DNA of 64,000 nucleotides from Bacteroidales bacterium. Its GTDB lineage: Bacteria > Bacteroidota > Bacteroidia > Bacteroidales > UBA932. Below the pieces are notes generated by a model, which was given only the letters and a program-made list of their open reading frames with translations, did no database searches and was not told the origin of the DNA. Below, piece after piece: positions 18,264 through 26,210 of the stretch. The stretch spans positions 62,001 through 126,000 of the forward strand of contig JAFWRQ010000030.1 in the NCBI GenBank assembly GCA_017519865.1. The letters are read 5' to 3'. Within the stretch, counting starts at the first letter, position 1. Every line of letters starts with the position of its first letter. The position numbers were made by a program, and so were the translations under genes.

Positions 18264-18274
18264 ATCACCTCCTT
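18264..18274 (-). promoter_or_regulatory. Exceptionally strong Shine-Dalgarno site of rpsU
   Basis: On the minus strand AAGGAGGTGAT is an uninterrupted 11-base complement of the canonical 16S 3' tail, placed 6 bases before the ATG (10 bases from the AGGAGG core). I see no comparable intergenic site before other genes in the window. Confidence 0.85.
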
Positions 18275-18289
18275 TTTATTTGCGGACTG

Positions 18290-18320
18290 CAAAGGTAGCA
18301 TAAATTATTTTTCTTCCAAA
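18290..18320 (-). promoter_or_regulatory. Promoter of rpsU
   Basis: TTTG (18317-18320), 19-base spacer, TACCTTTG (18290-18297) on the minus strand: an exact consensus match, about 33 bases before the ATG. It overlaps the very end of the upstream sirtuin gene. Confidence 0.75.
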
Positions 18321-19012
18321 ATTTTTATGAATTTCTCCATTCCCTTGGTAGCGACGTCCTTGATGTGGGTGATGCGGGGGTCGTGCAGGGGCAGGTCGGC
18401 GGGGTCTACCACGTAGATGGGGGCCCTGGAGTCCGCGTAGCGGTAGAGACCCGCGGCGGGGTACACCTGCATTGACGTGCCCACGATGAGCAGGATGTCC
18501 GCCGCGGCCACCACGTCGATGGCCTTCTCGATCTTGGGCACGGCTTCGCCGAAGAAGACGATGTGCGGCCTGAGCTGGCTGCCGTTCGGCGCCTTGTCGC
18601 CGAGGTTGACGGCATCGTAGCCGACGTCGATGACCTCGCGCTCGCTGTAGCTGTCATCGTAGACGCCTTTCTCCGGCCGCACCTTGGTGGCTTCGCCGTG
18701 GAGGTGGATGACACGTGTGCTGCCTGCTTTCTCGTGTAGGTTGTCGACGTTCTGGGTGATGACGGTGACATCGTACTTGTCTTCCAATGAGGCGATTGCG
18801 AGGTGTGCCGCATTTGGCTTCGTGTCGCGCAGCTTGGCGCGCTGCATGTTGTAGAAGTCCAGCACCAGCTTGCGGTTGCGGTACCAGCCTTCGATGGAGG
18901 CGACTTCCATCGGGTCGTAGTTGTCCCAAAGTCCGCCGTTGTCGCGGTAGGTCCCCAGGCCGCTTTCGGCGCTCACGCCGGCGCCGGTCAGCACGGCTAT
19001 CTTCTTCTTCAT
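18305..19012 (-). CDS. NAD-dependent protein deacylase, zinc-less Sir2 type
   Basis: Sirtuin that removes acyl groups from lysines using NAD. 235 residues. NAD-binding GAGVSAESG lies at 10-18, TQNVDNLHEKAG at 86-97 and the catalytic His105 in HLHGE. The chain contains no cysteine at all, so the Cys4 zinc site of ordinary sirtuins is absent; the zinc-module region instead reads ATKVRPEKGVYDD and APNGSQLRPHIVFFGEAVP. Such zinc-less forms are known in Bacteroidetes. It follows the ATPase gene by 4 bases and probably shares its transcript. Confidence 0.9.
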   Translation of the reverse strand: MKKKIAVLTGAGVSAESGLGTYRDNGGLWDNYDPMEVASIEGWYRNRKLVLDFYNMQRAKLRDTKPNAAHLAIASLEDKYDVTVITQNVDNLHEKAGSTRVIHLHGEATKVRPEKGVYDDSYSEREVIDVGYDAVNLGDKAPNGSQLRPHIVFFGEAVPKIEKAIDVVAAADILLIVGTSMQVYPAAGLYRYADSRAPIYVVDPADLPLHDPRITHIKDVATKGMEKFIKILEEK

Positions 19013-19016
19013 GGTT

Positions 19017-20171
19017 CTATCCCTTTATCTTGAAATAATACTTCTTCACCCAATACTCGAAGAGGGGATCGAGGATGTGCGGCTCGTCCTTCTCGTCGAA
19101 AGTGAGGATCTCCTTCTTGCAGAGGGCGTCCTTGAGGCGGCGGACATTTGCGGATGAGTTCAGCCCGTAACGGCCGATGACCTCGGCGGTGCTGAACTTG
19201 GTATGTCCGTCCACCACGGCGCGCAGCAGGCTGACCTGGTAGGTCGTCAGGTCGAACATGGTCGCCGCGAAACGCGGCTCGTGGATGGCGAGGATCATGG
19301 ACAGTGAATCCAGCAGGACCGGCTCCATGATGTAGCCCTTGGAAAGGGAATCGCAGATGGAGATGAAGTGGTTGATGTACCACAGATGTCCGTTGAAGAG
19401 ACGGCAGGCGCCCTGGAGCAGGTCCCTGTCGATGACCTTTCCGCTGGCGAGGAAACCCTTGACAATGTGCTCGATGATCTCCTTGTCCTCCACCGGACCC
19501 AGGGCGAAATGCTCCACCTGGCGGTAGAAGAAGCGCCTGTGCTCGAAGATCTCCTTCATCGCGTTCACCTGTGAGCCGCAGAGCAGGAAGGAAGCGAGCG
19601 GCTTGCCGGCCTCGCGCATCTCTTTCATGATCCCTTCCAGTATCTTGCAGACCTTGTCGCCGTTCTCGGTGAGGTCGACATTCTGGAACTCGTCCATGAT
19701 GACGAAAAGCTGCGTCCCGTTCTCGGATGCCAGGCGGTAGGGCAGACGCATGACGGCGCGGATGTCCTCGTCGTCCACATCCCAGGTCAGCGACAGGACT
19801 TCGTCGGTCTCGGCGTAGTTCTGCTGGTCGAAGACCAGATGCGTGCCTTGCAGCAGGCGCCCTGCGATGTCGGAAAACTCTCCGGGCGTGGAGGCGAAGG
19901 CGCTGATGCAGGCGTCTCCGAGCTGCAGCAGCAGCTGGCCGATGCTCCGCGTAGCGGTCAGGTTCACCTCGGCGATGGCGAAGCGCCTGCCCTGTATGCG
20001 CATGTTGAAGAATGCCTGCTGGATGGCGGAGGTCTTGCCGCTGCGCGGGGGCTCGTAGATGGAGATGTTCTCTCCTGCAGCCATGAGGTTGCCGAGGATG
20101 TTGATGTCGTTCTTGCGGCCTATGAAGTTCTTGCCGGTTACGTATTTATTATAGATGAACGGTGACTCCAT
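19017..20171 (-). CDS. AAA-type ATPase with C-terminal winged helix (archaeal-ATPase/DUF234-like)
   Basis: 384 residues. The P-loop reads YEPPRSGKTSAI at about 39-50, and a Walker B-like LFVIMDEFQNVD is near 155-166. The C-terminal part (about 290-384) looks like a winged helix (TKFSTAEVIGRYGLNSSANV) and ends in a short domain with LDPLFEYWVKKYYF, typical of the ATPase_2/DUF234 group common in Bacteroidetes and archaea. These proteins have no firmly assigned role. The partner gene 4 bases downstream is the zinc-less sirtuin. The start is the ATG at 20171. Confidence 0.75.
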   Translation of the reverse strand: MESPFIYNKYVTGKNFIGRKNDINILGNLMAAGENISIYEPPRSGKTSAIQQAFFNMRIQGRRFAIAEVNLTATRSIGQLLLQLGDACISAFASTPGEFSDIAGRLLQGTHLVFDQQNYAETDEVLSLTWDVDDEDIRAVMRLPYRLASENGTQLFVIMDEFQNVDLTENGDKVCKILEGIMKEMREAGKPLASFLLCGSQVNAMKEIFEHRRFFYRQVEHFALGPVEDKEIIEHIVKGFLASGKVIDRDLLQGACRLFNGHLWYINHFISICDSLSKGYIMEPVLLDSLSMILAIHEPRFAATMFDLTTYQVSLLRAVVDGHTKFSTAEVIGRYGLNSSANVRRLKDALCKKEILTFDEKDEPHILDPLFEYWVKKYYFKIKG

Positions 20172-20197
20172 TGCGGATTAACAAAATTGTTTCAATG

Positions 20198-20205
20198 CAA
20201 AATTA
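20198..20205 (-). promoter_or_regulatory. -7 box for the ATPase-sirtuin pair
   Basis: TAATTTTG on the minus strand, 26 bases before the ATPase ATG. No -33 match at the right distance. It sits back to back with the rplU promoter. Confidence 0.45.
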
Positions 20206-20214
20206 GTAAAATAT

Positions 20215-20245
20215 TTTGCAGAATGGACGAAAAACGCTAAATTTG
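20215..20245 (+). promoter_or_regulatory. Promoter of rplU-rpmA
   Basis: TTTG (20215-20218), 19-base spacer, TAAATTTG (20238-20245): exact consensus. It leaves a leader of about 90 bases before rplU. Confidence 0.75.
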
Positions 20246-20288
20246 CAGTCCTAAATTTTGTTATGACCGCTAAGCCACTGAAAAAGAG

Positions 20289-20335
20289 CCGTTTCGAGAA
20301 CGGACGCTTACGGTTGAAACTTTTTGATAAAGTTT
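20289..20335 (+). promoter_or_regulatory. Structured 5' leader of rplU
   Basis: Two hairpins precede the rplU ATG: CCGTT/AACGG (20289-20303) and AAACTTT/AAAGTTT with a 5-base loop (20317-20335). The second ends 3 bases before the ATG at 20339 and could mask the start. A ribosomal-protein feedback site is plausible but unproven. Confidence 0.4.
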
Positions 20336-20338
20336 ATT

Positions 20339-20650
20339 ATGTACGCAATCGTAGACATTGCAGGCCAGCAGTTCAAGGTAGAGGCTGGCAATGAAATCTT
20401 CGTCAACCGCCTGGCGGCTGCGAATGGTGCTGATTTAGCGTTCGACAAGGTCCTCCTCGTCGCTGGTGACGCGGGTGTCAAGGTCGGAACGCCTTACGTA
20501 GATGGTGTAGTGGTCAACGCCACTGTCCTCGATGACGATGTAAAGGCTGACAAGGTCCTCGTCTTCAAGAAGATCCGCCGCAAGGGCTTCCAGAAGTGCA
20601 ACGGACACCGCCAGAAACTTACCAAGATCAAGATTAACGGCATTGCTTAA
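20339..20650 (+). CDS. rplU: 50S ribosomal protein bL21
   Basis: 103-residue large-subunit protein with the family opening [17 protein letters not shown] and the conserved [16 protein letters not shown] near the C-terminus. I start it at 20339 rather than at the in-frame ATG 15 bases upstream because the family begins at this Met and the upstream start lies inside a leader hairpin. rpmA follows after 14 bases, the usual bacterial order. Confidence 0.96.
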   Translation: MYAIVDIAGQQFKVEAGNEIFVNRLAAANGADLAFDKVLLVAGDAGVKVGTPYVDGVVVNATVLDDDVKADKVLVFKKIRRKGFQKCNGHRQKLTKIKINGIA

Positions 20651-20664
20651 AAACAGTACGAATT

Positions 20665-20925
20665 ATGGCACACAAGAAAGGTCAATCCAGTTCCAAGAAC
20701 GGTCGTGAGTCGCAGAGCAAGCGCCTGGGTCTCAAGAAGTTTGGTGGTCAGGTCGTAAAGGCCGGCAACATCATCGTCCGTCAGAGGGGTACCGTCCACA
20801 ATCCCGACAGGAACGTCGGCATGGGCAAGGATCATACGCTCTACGCCCTCGTGGATGGCACGGTCAAGTTCACCAAGAAGAAAGCTGACAAATCCTACGT
20901 ATCGGTCATCCCGTTTGAGAACTAA
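20665..20925 (+). CDS. rpmA: 50S ribosomal protein bL27
   Basis: 86 residues starting [20 protein letters not shown], the flexible N-terminus that reaches the peptidyl-transferase centre, followed by the conserved [17 protein letters not shown]. It lacks the Firmicutes-type N-terminal extension. Co-transcribed with rplU and closed by a terminator. Confidence 0.97.
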   Translation: MAHKKGQSSSKNGRESQSKRLGLKKFGGQVVKAGNIIVRQRGTVHNPDRNVGMGKDHTLYALVDGTVKFTKKKADKSYVSVIPFEN

Positions 20926-20951
20926 TCTCGGAGGGTTTGCCACGGCATAAG

Positions 20952-20996
20952 AGAGGACTGTACTCCGAGAGCGGTGTAAGTCCTCTTTTGTTTTTA
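20952..20996 (+). terminator. Rho-independent terminator after rpmA
   Basis: AGAGGACT (20952-20959) pairs perfectly with AGTCCTCT (20979-20986), then TTTTGTTTTT. Confidence 0.8.
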
Positions 20997-21019
20997 TAAG
21001 GATCAAACATTTACAAGAT

Positions 21020-22291
21020 ATGCTCACACTGAAAGTGCTTCGCGACGATCCCGAGAAAGTGATCGCGAAACTTGCCGTCAAGAATTTCGATGCACGCGAG
21101 ACTGTTGAAAAGATACTCGAACTCGACACCCGCCGCCGCTCCCTCCAGACCGAGAGCGACGCCATCCTCGCCCAGCAGAGGGTAAAGGCCGGCGAAATCG
21201 GCCGCCTGATGAAGCAGGGCCTCAAGGCTGAGGCCGAGGCCGCCAAGGCTGAAGTGGCCGAGATGAAGGCCCGTTCGGGCCGTCTCCTCGCCGAATACGA
21301 CGAGGTCTCGGCAGAACTCGACGCCAAGATCGTCCTTCTGCCCAACCTCCCCTGCGACCTCGTTCCCGAAGGTAAGGGTGCAGAGGACAACCTCGTCGTC
21401 AAGATGGGCGGCCCGGAAGTCAAGCTTCCGGAAGGCGCCCTCCCGCACTGGGAGCTTTGCAAGAAGTACGATATCATCGACTTCGACCTCGGAGTGAAGA
21501 TCACCGGTGCCGGATTCCCCGTTTACAAAGGCAAGGGAGCCAAACTCCAGCGCGCCCTGATCAACTTCTTCCTCGACTGCAACACCGCCGACGGATACAA
21601 GGAGGTCGAACCGCCCGTGATGGTCAATGCGGCATCGGGTTTCGGCACGGGCCAGCTTCCCGACAAGGAAGGCCAGATGTATCATGCCAATCTCGATGAT
21701 TTCTATATGGTGCCGACCGCCGAGGTTCCCGTCACCAACATCTTCCGCGATGTCATCCTCACCGGCGAGCAGCTGCCGCAGGCCCTCACGGCCTACACTC
21801 CCTGCTTCCGCCGCGAGGCGGGCTCGTACGGCAAGGACGTCCGCGGCCTCAACCGCCTGCACCAGTTCGACAAGGTCGAGATCGTGCGCGTCGAGAAGCC
21901 CGAGGACAGTTATGCCGCCCTCGATGCCATGGTCGCCCATGTCGAGGAGATCGTCAACAAGCTCGGCCTGAAGTACAGGATTCTCCGCCTCTGCGGCGGC
22001 GACATGTCCTTCACTTCCGCCATCACCTATGACTTCGAGCTCTGGAGCGCCGCCCAGGGACGCTGGCTGGAGATCTCTTCCGTCTCCAACTTCGAGACTT
22101 ACCAGGCCAACCGCCTGCATCTCCGCTATCGCGACGAGAACGGCCGTACCCAGCTCTGCCACACCCTCAACGGCAGTTCGCTTGCGCTTCCGCGCGTCGT
22201 GGCCGCCCTTCTCGAGGACAACCAGACCGCCGACGGCATCATCATCCCCGAGGTCCTGAGGCCTTACACCGGATTCGACAGGATTGACTAA
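21020..22291 (+). CDS. serS: Seryl-tRNA synthetase
   Basis: Charges tRNA-Ser (and Sec-tRNA where present). 423 residues, standard length. The N-terminal coiled-coil arm (about 25-105) is followed by the class II core: PTAEVPVTNIF, motif 2 in CFRREAGSYGKDVRGLNR, and motif 3 in NGSSLALPRVVAALLEDNQ. Its end overlaps the ruvC start by 8 bases, so the two are coupled. Confidence 0.97.
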   Translation: MLTLKVLRDDPEKVIAKLAVKNFDARETVEKILELDTRRRSLQTESDAILAQQRVKAGEIGRLMKQGLKAEAEAAKAEVAEMKARSGRLLAEYDEVSAELDAKIVLLPNLPCDLVPEGKGAEDNLVVKMGGPEVKLPEGALPHWELCKKYDIIDFDLGVKITGAGFPVYKGKGAKLQRALINFFLDCNTADGYKEVEPPVMVNAASGFGTGQLPDKEGQMYHANLDDFYMVPTAEVPVTNIFRDVILTGEQLPQALTAYTPCFRREAGSYGKDVRGLNRLHQFDKVEIVRVEKPEDSYAALDAMVAHVEEIVNKLGLKYRILRLCGGDMSFTSAITYDFELWSAAQGRWLEISSVSNFETYQANRLHLRYRDENGRTQLCHTLNGSSLALPRVVAALLEDNQTADGIIIPEVLRPYTGFDRID

Positions 22292-22841
22292 GGCCAGAAC
22301 CATATTAGGAATAGATCCCGGAACCAACATACTAGGTTTCGGGATCATTTCCGTTGATGCGCACGGGCCTCATTATGTCACGATGGGTGTGTTCGACCTG
22401 CGCAGGATCTCCGATCCCTTCGAGAAACTCGCGAACATCAATGCCGGCGTGAAGGAACTCATCGCCGAGCATTGCCCCGACGAGATGGCCGTCGAATCGC
22501 CGTTCTACGGCAAGAACGCCCAGGTCATCCTCAAGCTCGGCAGGGCGCAGGGCGCCGCGATCATCGCGGCGACGGAGGCCGGCATACCCGTGCACGAATA
22601 CGCCCCCCGCAAGGCCAAGATAGCCATCTGCGGCAACGGCGCGGCCTCCAAGGAGCAGGTGGAGACGATGGTACAGAAAACCCTCGGCGTGGAGCTCGAG
22701 CCGAAATACCTCGACGCGACCGACGCTCTGGCTATCGCACTCTGCCACTATTACCAGACTACGAGCCCCCTGGCGGGCGTTTCTTCCGCTTCTTCGTGGG
22801 AGAAATTCATCGCTGCCAATCCCGGCCGCATCAAGGATTGA
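22284..22841 (+). CDS. ruvC: Crossover junction endodeoxyribonuclease RuvC
   Basis: Resolves Holliday junctions with RuvAB during recombination. 185 residues. The four acidic catalytic residues are visible as Asp11 (ILGIDPGT), Glu71 (AVESPFYGK), Asp144 and Asp147 (LDATDALAIALCH). The ATG lies inside serS, an 8-base overlap. A terminator follows. Confidence 0.96.
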   Translation: MTKARTILGIDPGTNILGFGIISVDAHGPHYVTMGVFDLRRISDPFEKLANINAGVKELIAEHCPDEMAVESPFYGKNAQVILKLGRAQGAAIIAATEAGIPVHEYAPRKAKIAICGNGAASKEQVETMVQKTLGVELEPKYLDATDALAIALCHYYQTTSPLAGVSSASSWEKFIAANPGRIKD

Positions 22842-22901
22842 AGGGTTTTACAGGTAATTGTAAATTTTTTAAAAAAACTTCGTTTCCGATTAAACCGCGC
22901 A

Positions 22902-22934
22902 CGTCCTTTTCTGTCTAAAAGGATGTGTTTTTTT
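22902..22934 (+). terminator. Rho-independent terminator after serS-ruvC
   Basis: TCCTTTT (22904-22910) pairs with AAAAGGA (22917-22923), and a run of seven T follows closely. Confidence 0.65.
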
Positions 22935-22955
22935 GATAATAACAGGATTCAAAAT

Positions 22956-25900
22956 ATGAAAAGAAGTATTTCGCTACTCTTCACAGTGCTGCTTTCGATG
23001 TTCATCGCAGCATCTTCTTTCGCCCAGTCCACGCATTCCGTGAGCGTAACCCTTATCGATGCCAGCAATGGCGAACCCGTCGGCTACGCCACGGTCTCAC
23101 TGACCGCCAAAGGCTCGACCGATCCCGCCAAGTACACCCTTACGGGCGAGAAGGGAAACGCCACTCTCAGCGGTCTCAGGGACGGCACCTATACCTTCGT
23201 CGCCGAGATGATGGGCTATGTCAAATATGAAAAGGAAGTCACCGTCAAGGGCGCCAACGTCGCCCTCGGCGAGGTGAAGCTCGAGCTCGACCGCGAGATG
23301 CTCGAGGCCGCCAGCGTTACTGACGTCGGCGCTCCCGTCACCATCAAGAAAGATACCATCGAATACAATGCAGCGGCCTTCAAGACCACTGAGAACGATG
23401 TCCTCGAGGACCTTCTGAAGAAGCTCCCCGGCGTCGAGGTCAACGATGACGGCTCCATCGTCGTCAACGGCCAGACCGTCACCAAGGTGTACATGGAGGG
23501 CAAGACCTTCTTCATGAACGATCCCCAGGTAGCGACCAAGAACATCCCTGCCAAACTCGTCGAGAAGGTCAAGGTCGTTCAGAAGAAGTCCGACCAGGCC
23601 GAGTTCACCGGCATCGATGACGGACAGGAAGAGACAGTCCTCGACCTCTCTGTCGTCGGCGGCACCATGAGCGGTTTCATGGCCAACGTCACCGCAGGTG
23701 TCGGTCATGACATTCCCTCCACGTCCGCAGCCAGCGACAACCTTGTCGCCAATTACGACGATTACCGTTATCAGGGCAACCTCTTCCTCGGCAACTTCAG
23801 CAACGGCACCCAGCTCTTCGTCATCGGAAACGGCAACAACGGCGCCGGCGGCATGGGCTTCGGCGGAGGCGGCATGGGCGGCATGATGGGTGGCATGATG
23901 GGCGGTTTCGGCGGAGGCGGCATGGGCGGCTTCGGAGGCGGCGGTGTCACCAGCTCCTACATGCTCGGTTCCAACCTCGGCTTCAACCTCTTCGACGACA
24001 AGATGGAGGCCAGCGGCAACTACAGCTTCAACGGCAGCAACTCCGACTCCAAGTCCAGCACCTACAGCAACAACCACCTCGAGGAGCAGGGATTCGACAT
24101 GATCACCAGGCGCAACAGCAGCTCCCTGTCCGACAGCAAGGGACACAGCATCAGCATGCGTATCCAGCATACGTTCAACAAGAACGCCTCCCTCATCTTC
24201 CAGCCCCAGTTCAGCTACAGGCTGAGCGGCTCCGAGTCCCTCAGCAACTCCTCCACCCAGTACGACTACTTCAACGGCGGCCTCGTCAACATGAATGACA
24301 GCTGGAGCATCAACAGCAACAACTCCAAGAGCCTCAGCGCTTCCGGTAACCTCATGTACCGCCAGAGGATCATCATCCCCGGCCGTACCCTCACCGTCAA
24401 TGTCCAGTACAATCTCAGCAATACCCTCTCCGACGGCTTCACCCAGTCGCTGACCAATACCTTCAACCAGTTCACGAACGCGACCAATTCCACCATCGTG
24501 AACCAGAGGAACGACCAGACCAGCAACCAGGCTTCCGTCACCGCCACCGCCACTTATACCGAGCCTCTCGGCAACTATTTCTACGTGGAAGGCAACTACT
24601 CTTACGGCTGGAACCACTCCAAGTCCGAAAGGAATGCATATAGCAGCGGACTCTTCGATATCGATGCTTTCAACATGGACACCCATCCCTACAACAGGTC
24701 CGGCGAGGTGCTCGATCCGAGCTACTCCAACAGCATCCTGAACGATTATGTGAACCAGAGCATAGGCGCGAACCTCCTCTACCAGGGTGACAACCTCCGT
24801 GCACAGGTCGGTGCAAGCCTGCGTCCCACCACTACGCACAACGCTACCACCAGGGCGAGCTACCAGATTGACACCACCTTCACCGTCTACAACTGGTCTC
24901 CTAATGCCCAGGTTATCTGGGATGCCAATGACTACCTGAACATCCGCTTCTTCTACCGCGGCAACTCCAGCCAGCCGAACATCTCCCAGCTCATGCCTGT
25001 CCCGGACAACACCAACCCTATCAACGTGTCCCTCGGCAATCCTTCCCTGGCTCCTTATTTCTCGCACAACGTCAACGGTGAATTCCGTTACAACAACCGT
25101 CAGAGGTTCTCTTCCGCCAACCTCCGCTTCACCGCGGGCATGGTCCAGAATCCTATCGTGAACGCCCAGATGATCGTCAGCGGCCGTACCTTCACGATGC
25201 CTTTCAACGGCCACGACACCTACAACGGAAGCCTCAACCTCACGACCAATACCCCGATCTTCACTACCAGGTTCACCCTGTCCACCCAGACCGGTCTCAA
25301 CGGATCGCGTTCCTACAGCTATACCGGCAACAACCTCGACGTAACGAAGTATTTCAGCGACGATACCTTTGCAGACTTCAACTACAACGCGTTCCTCAAC
25401 GACTACAGCGACATCAGCCACAGCAAGGATTTCGTCCTGAAGTCCAACACCTCGATGAGCGCCAACGAGCGTATCACCTTCGCATGGCGTGCCGACGACT
25501 TCGACTTCCGCCTCGGTGCCAGCACCAACTACCAGAGGACCTGGGTCGACACTGACGTAACCACCTCGACGTTCCGCAATGCAGTCACCGGCTCCTTCAC
25601 CTGGGACTGGGACCTGACCGGCATCACCTTCGATACCGATGTGAACTACAACTGGTATAACGGTTACGCCACCAATCCTACCCCGACCCTCCTTTGGAAC
25701 ATGGAGATCGAGAAGCTCATCTTCAGGAACCAGGCCACCATCGCCCTGCGCGGATATGACCTGCTCGGCCAGACCAAGAACTTCTCCCTCAGCACCAATG
25801 GTACTACCTATACCGAGTCCTTCACCAACTCCCTCGGACGCTACGTTATGGTGTCCTTCACCTGGCGCTTCAACTCCTTCGGAGGACAGCGTGGCCGTGG

Positions 25901-25982
25901 CGGAATGCCTGGCATGGGCGGCGGCCGTGGCGGCCGTGGCGGTATGGGCGGCTTCGGCGGCGGTATGCCCCCTATGATGTAA
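22956..25982 (+). CDS. TonB-receptor-like outer-membrane beta-barrel protein with Gly/Met-rich segments
   Basis: 1008 residues. Signal peptide 1-25 (ASSFAQ), a CarboxypepD_reg-like domain (about 28-110), a plug-like region with KLPGVEVNDDGSIVVNGQTV and KVYMEGKTFF, then a long barrel of the OMP_b-brl_3 kind. Two low-complexity Gly/Met/Phe segments stand out: about 298-330 inside the barrel and the last 30 residues, rich in GRGG and GGM repeats, so the protein does not end in the usual aromatic strand. Probably an outer-membrane receptor or assembly protein; cargo unknown. The ATG at 22956 gives a proper signal peptide. Own transcription unit between two terminators. Confidence 0.82.
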   Translation: MKRSISLLFTVLLSMFIAASSFAQSTHSVSVTLIDASNGEPVGYATVSLTAKGSTDPAKYTLTGEKGNATLSGLRDGTYTFVAEMMGYVKYEKEVTVKGANVALGEVKLELDREMLEAASVTDVGAPVTIKKDTIEYNAAAFKTTENDVLEDLLKKLPGVEVNDDGSIVVNGQTVTKVYMEGKTFFMNDPQVATKNIPAKLVEKVKVVQKKSDQAEFTGIDDGQEETVLDLSVVGGTMSGFMANVTAGVGHDIPSTSAASDNLVANYDDYRYQGNLFLGNFSNGTQLFVIGNGNNGAGGMGFGGGGMGGMMGGMMGGFGGGGMGGFGGGGVTSSYMLGSNLGFNLFDDKMEASGNYSFNGSNSDSKSSTYSNNHLEEQGFDMITRRNSSSLSDSKGHSISMRIQHTFNKNASLIFQPQFSYRLSGSESLSNSSTQYDYFNGGLVNMNDSWSINSNNSKSLSASGNLMYRQRIIIPGRTLTVNVQYNLSNTLSDGFTQSLTNTFNQFTNATNSTIVNQRNDQTSNQASVTATATYTEPLGNYFYVEGNYSYGWNHSKSERNAYSSGLFDIDAFNMDTHPYNRSGEVLDPSYSNSILNDYVNQSIGANLLYQGDNLRAQVGASLRPTTTHNATTRASYQIDTTFTVYNWSPNAQVIWDANDYLNIRFFYRGNSSQPNISQLMPVPDNTNPINVSLGNPSLAPYFSHNVNGEFRYNNRQRFSSANLRFTAGMVQNPIVNAQMIVSGRTFTMPFNGHDTYNGSLNLTTNTPIFTTRFTLSTQTGLNGSRSYSYTGNNLDVTKYFSDDTFADFNYNAFLNDYSDISHSKDFVLKSNTSMSANERITFAWRADDFDFRLGASTNYQRTWVDTDVTTSTFRNAVTGSFTWDWDLTGITFDTDVNYNWYNGYATNPTPTLLWNMEIEKLIFRNQATIALRGYDLLGQTKNFSLSTNGTTYTESFTNSLGRYVMVSFTWRFNSFGGQRGRGGMPGMGGGRGGRGGMGGFGGGMPPMM

Positions 25983-26003
25983 TCTGTTGAAAGTTATATG
26001 TTG

Positions 26004-26040
26004 ACCGTGGCTCCGGATTGTCCGGAGTCACGGTTTTTTC
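26004..26040 (+). terminator. Rho-independent terminator after the Gly/Met-rich barrel gene
   Basis: ACCGTGGCTCCGGA (26004-26017) and TCCGGAGTCACGGT (26021-26034) form a 14-bp stem with one wobble and a 3-base loop, followed by TTTTT. Confidence 0.85.
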
Positions 26041-26050
26041 TTTTATTTGT

Positions 26051-26210
26051 ACAAATCAATCGATCGACGACTCCCGTTACTGGGAAAGCCTCGGCGTGAA
26101 CCGCGGACGCCTGCATCGACTGCAACGCCTGCCTGCCGAAATGCCCGTAGCGCATACGCATCCCCAGCCAGCTTCACATGATCAGCGACCTTGTGAAGAG
26201 CCTGGGATAG
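26051..26210 (+). pseudogene. Decayed C-terminal fragment of a 4Fe-4S aldo/keto reductase
   Basis: In one frame 26072-26110 reads SRYWESLGVNRGR; after an extra base at 26111 the next frame continues CIDCNACLPKCP, hits an in-frame TAG at 26148, and goes on RIRIPSQLHMISDLVKSLG to a stop at 26208. The CxxCxxCxxxCP pattern followed by xIxIPSQL is the ferredoxin-like tail of the aldo/keto reductases with an iron-sulfur C-terminus. One frameshift plus one nonsense change and no upstream body mark it as a relic. It ends directly against the lnt stop codon. Confidence 0.6.

Noticed and set aside
18305..20171. Sir2-ATPase anti-phage defence system
   Set aside because: The sirtuin is a short stand-alone deacylase-type protein and the ATPase is of a widespread housekeeping-like group; no other defence genes or mobile elements surround them. 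Not excluded, but not supported.
23097..25421. 774-codon open frame antisense to the Gly/Met-rich barrel gene
   Set aside because: It is a codon-bias shadow: the plus-strand gene has a signal peptide and known domains, while the antisense product is Val/Glu/Gly-rich with no recognisable fold.
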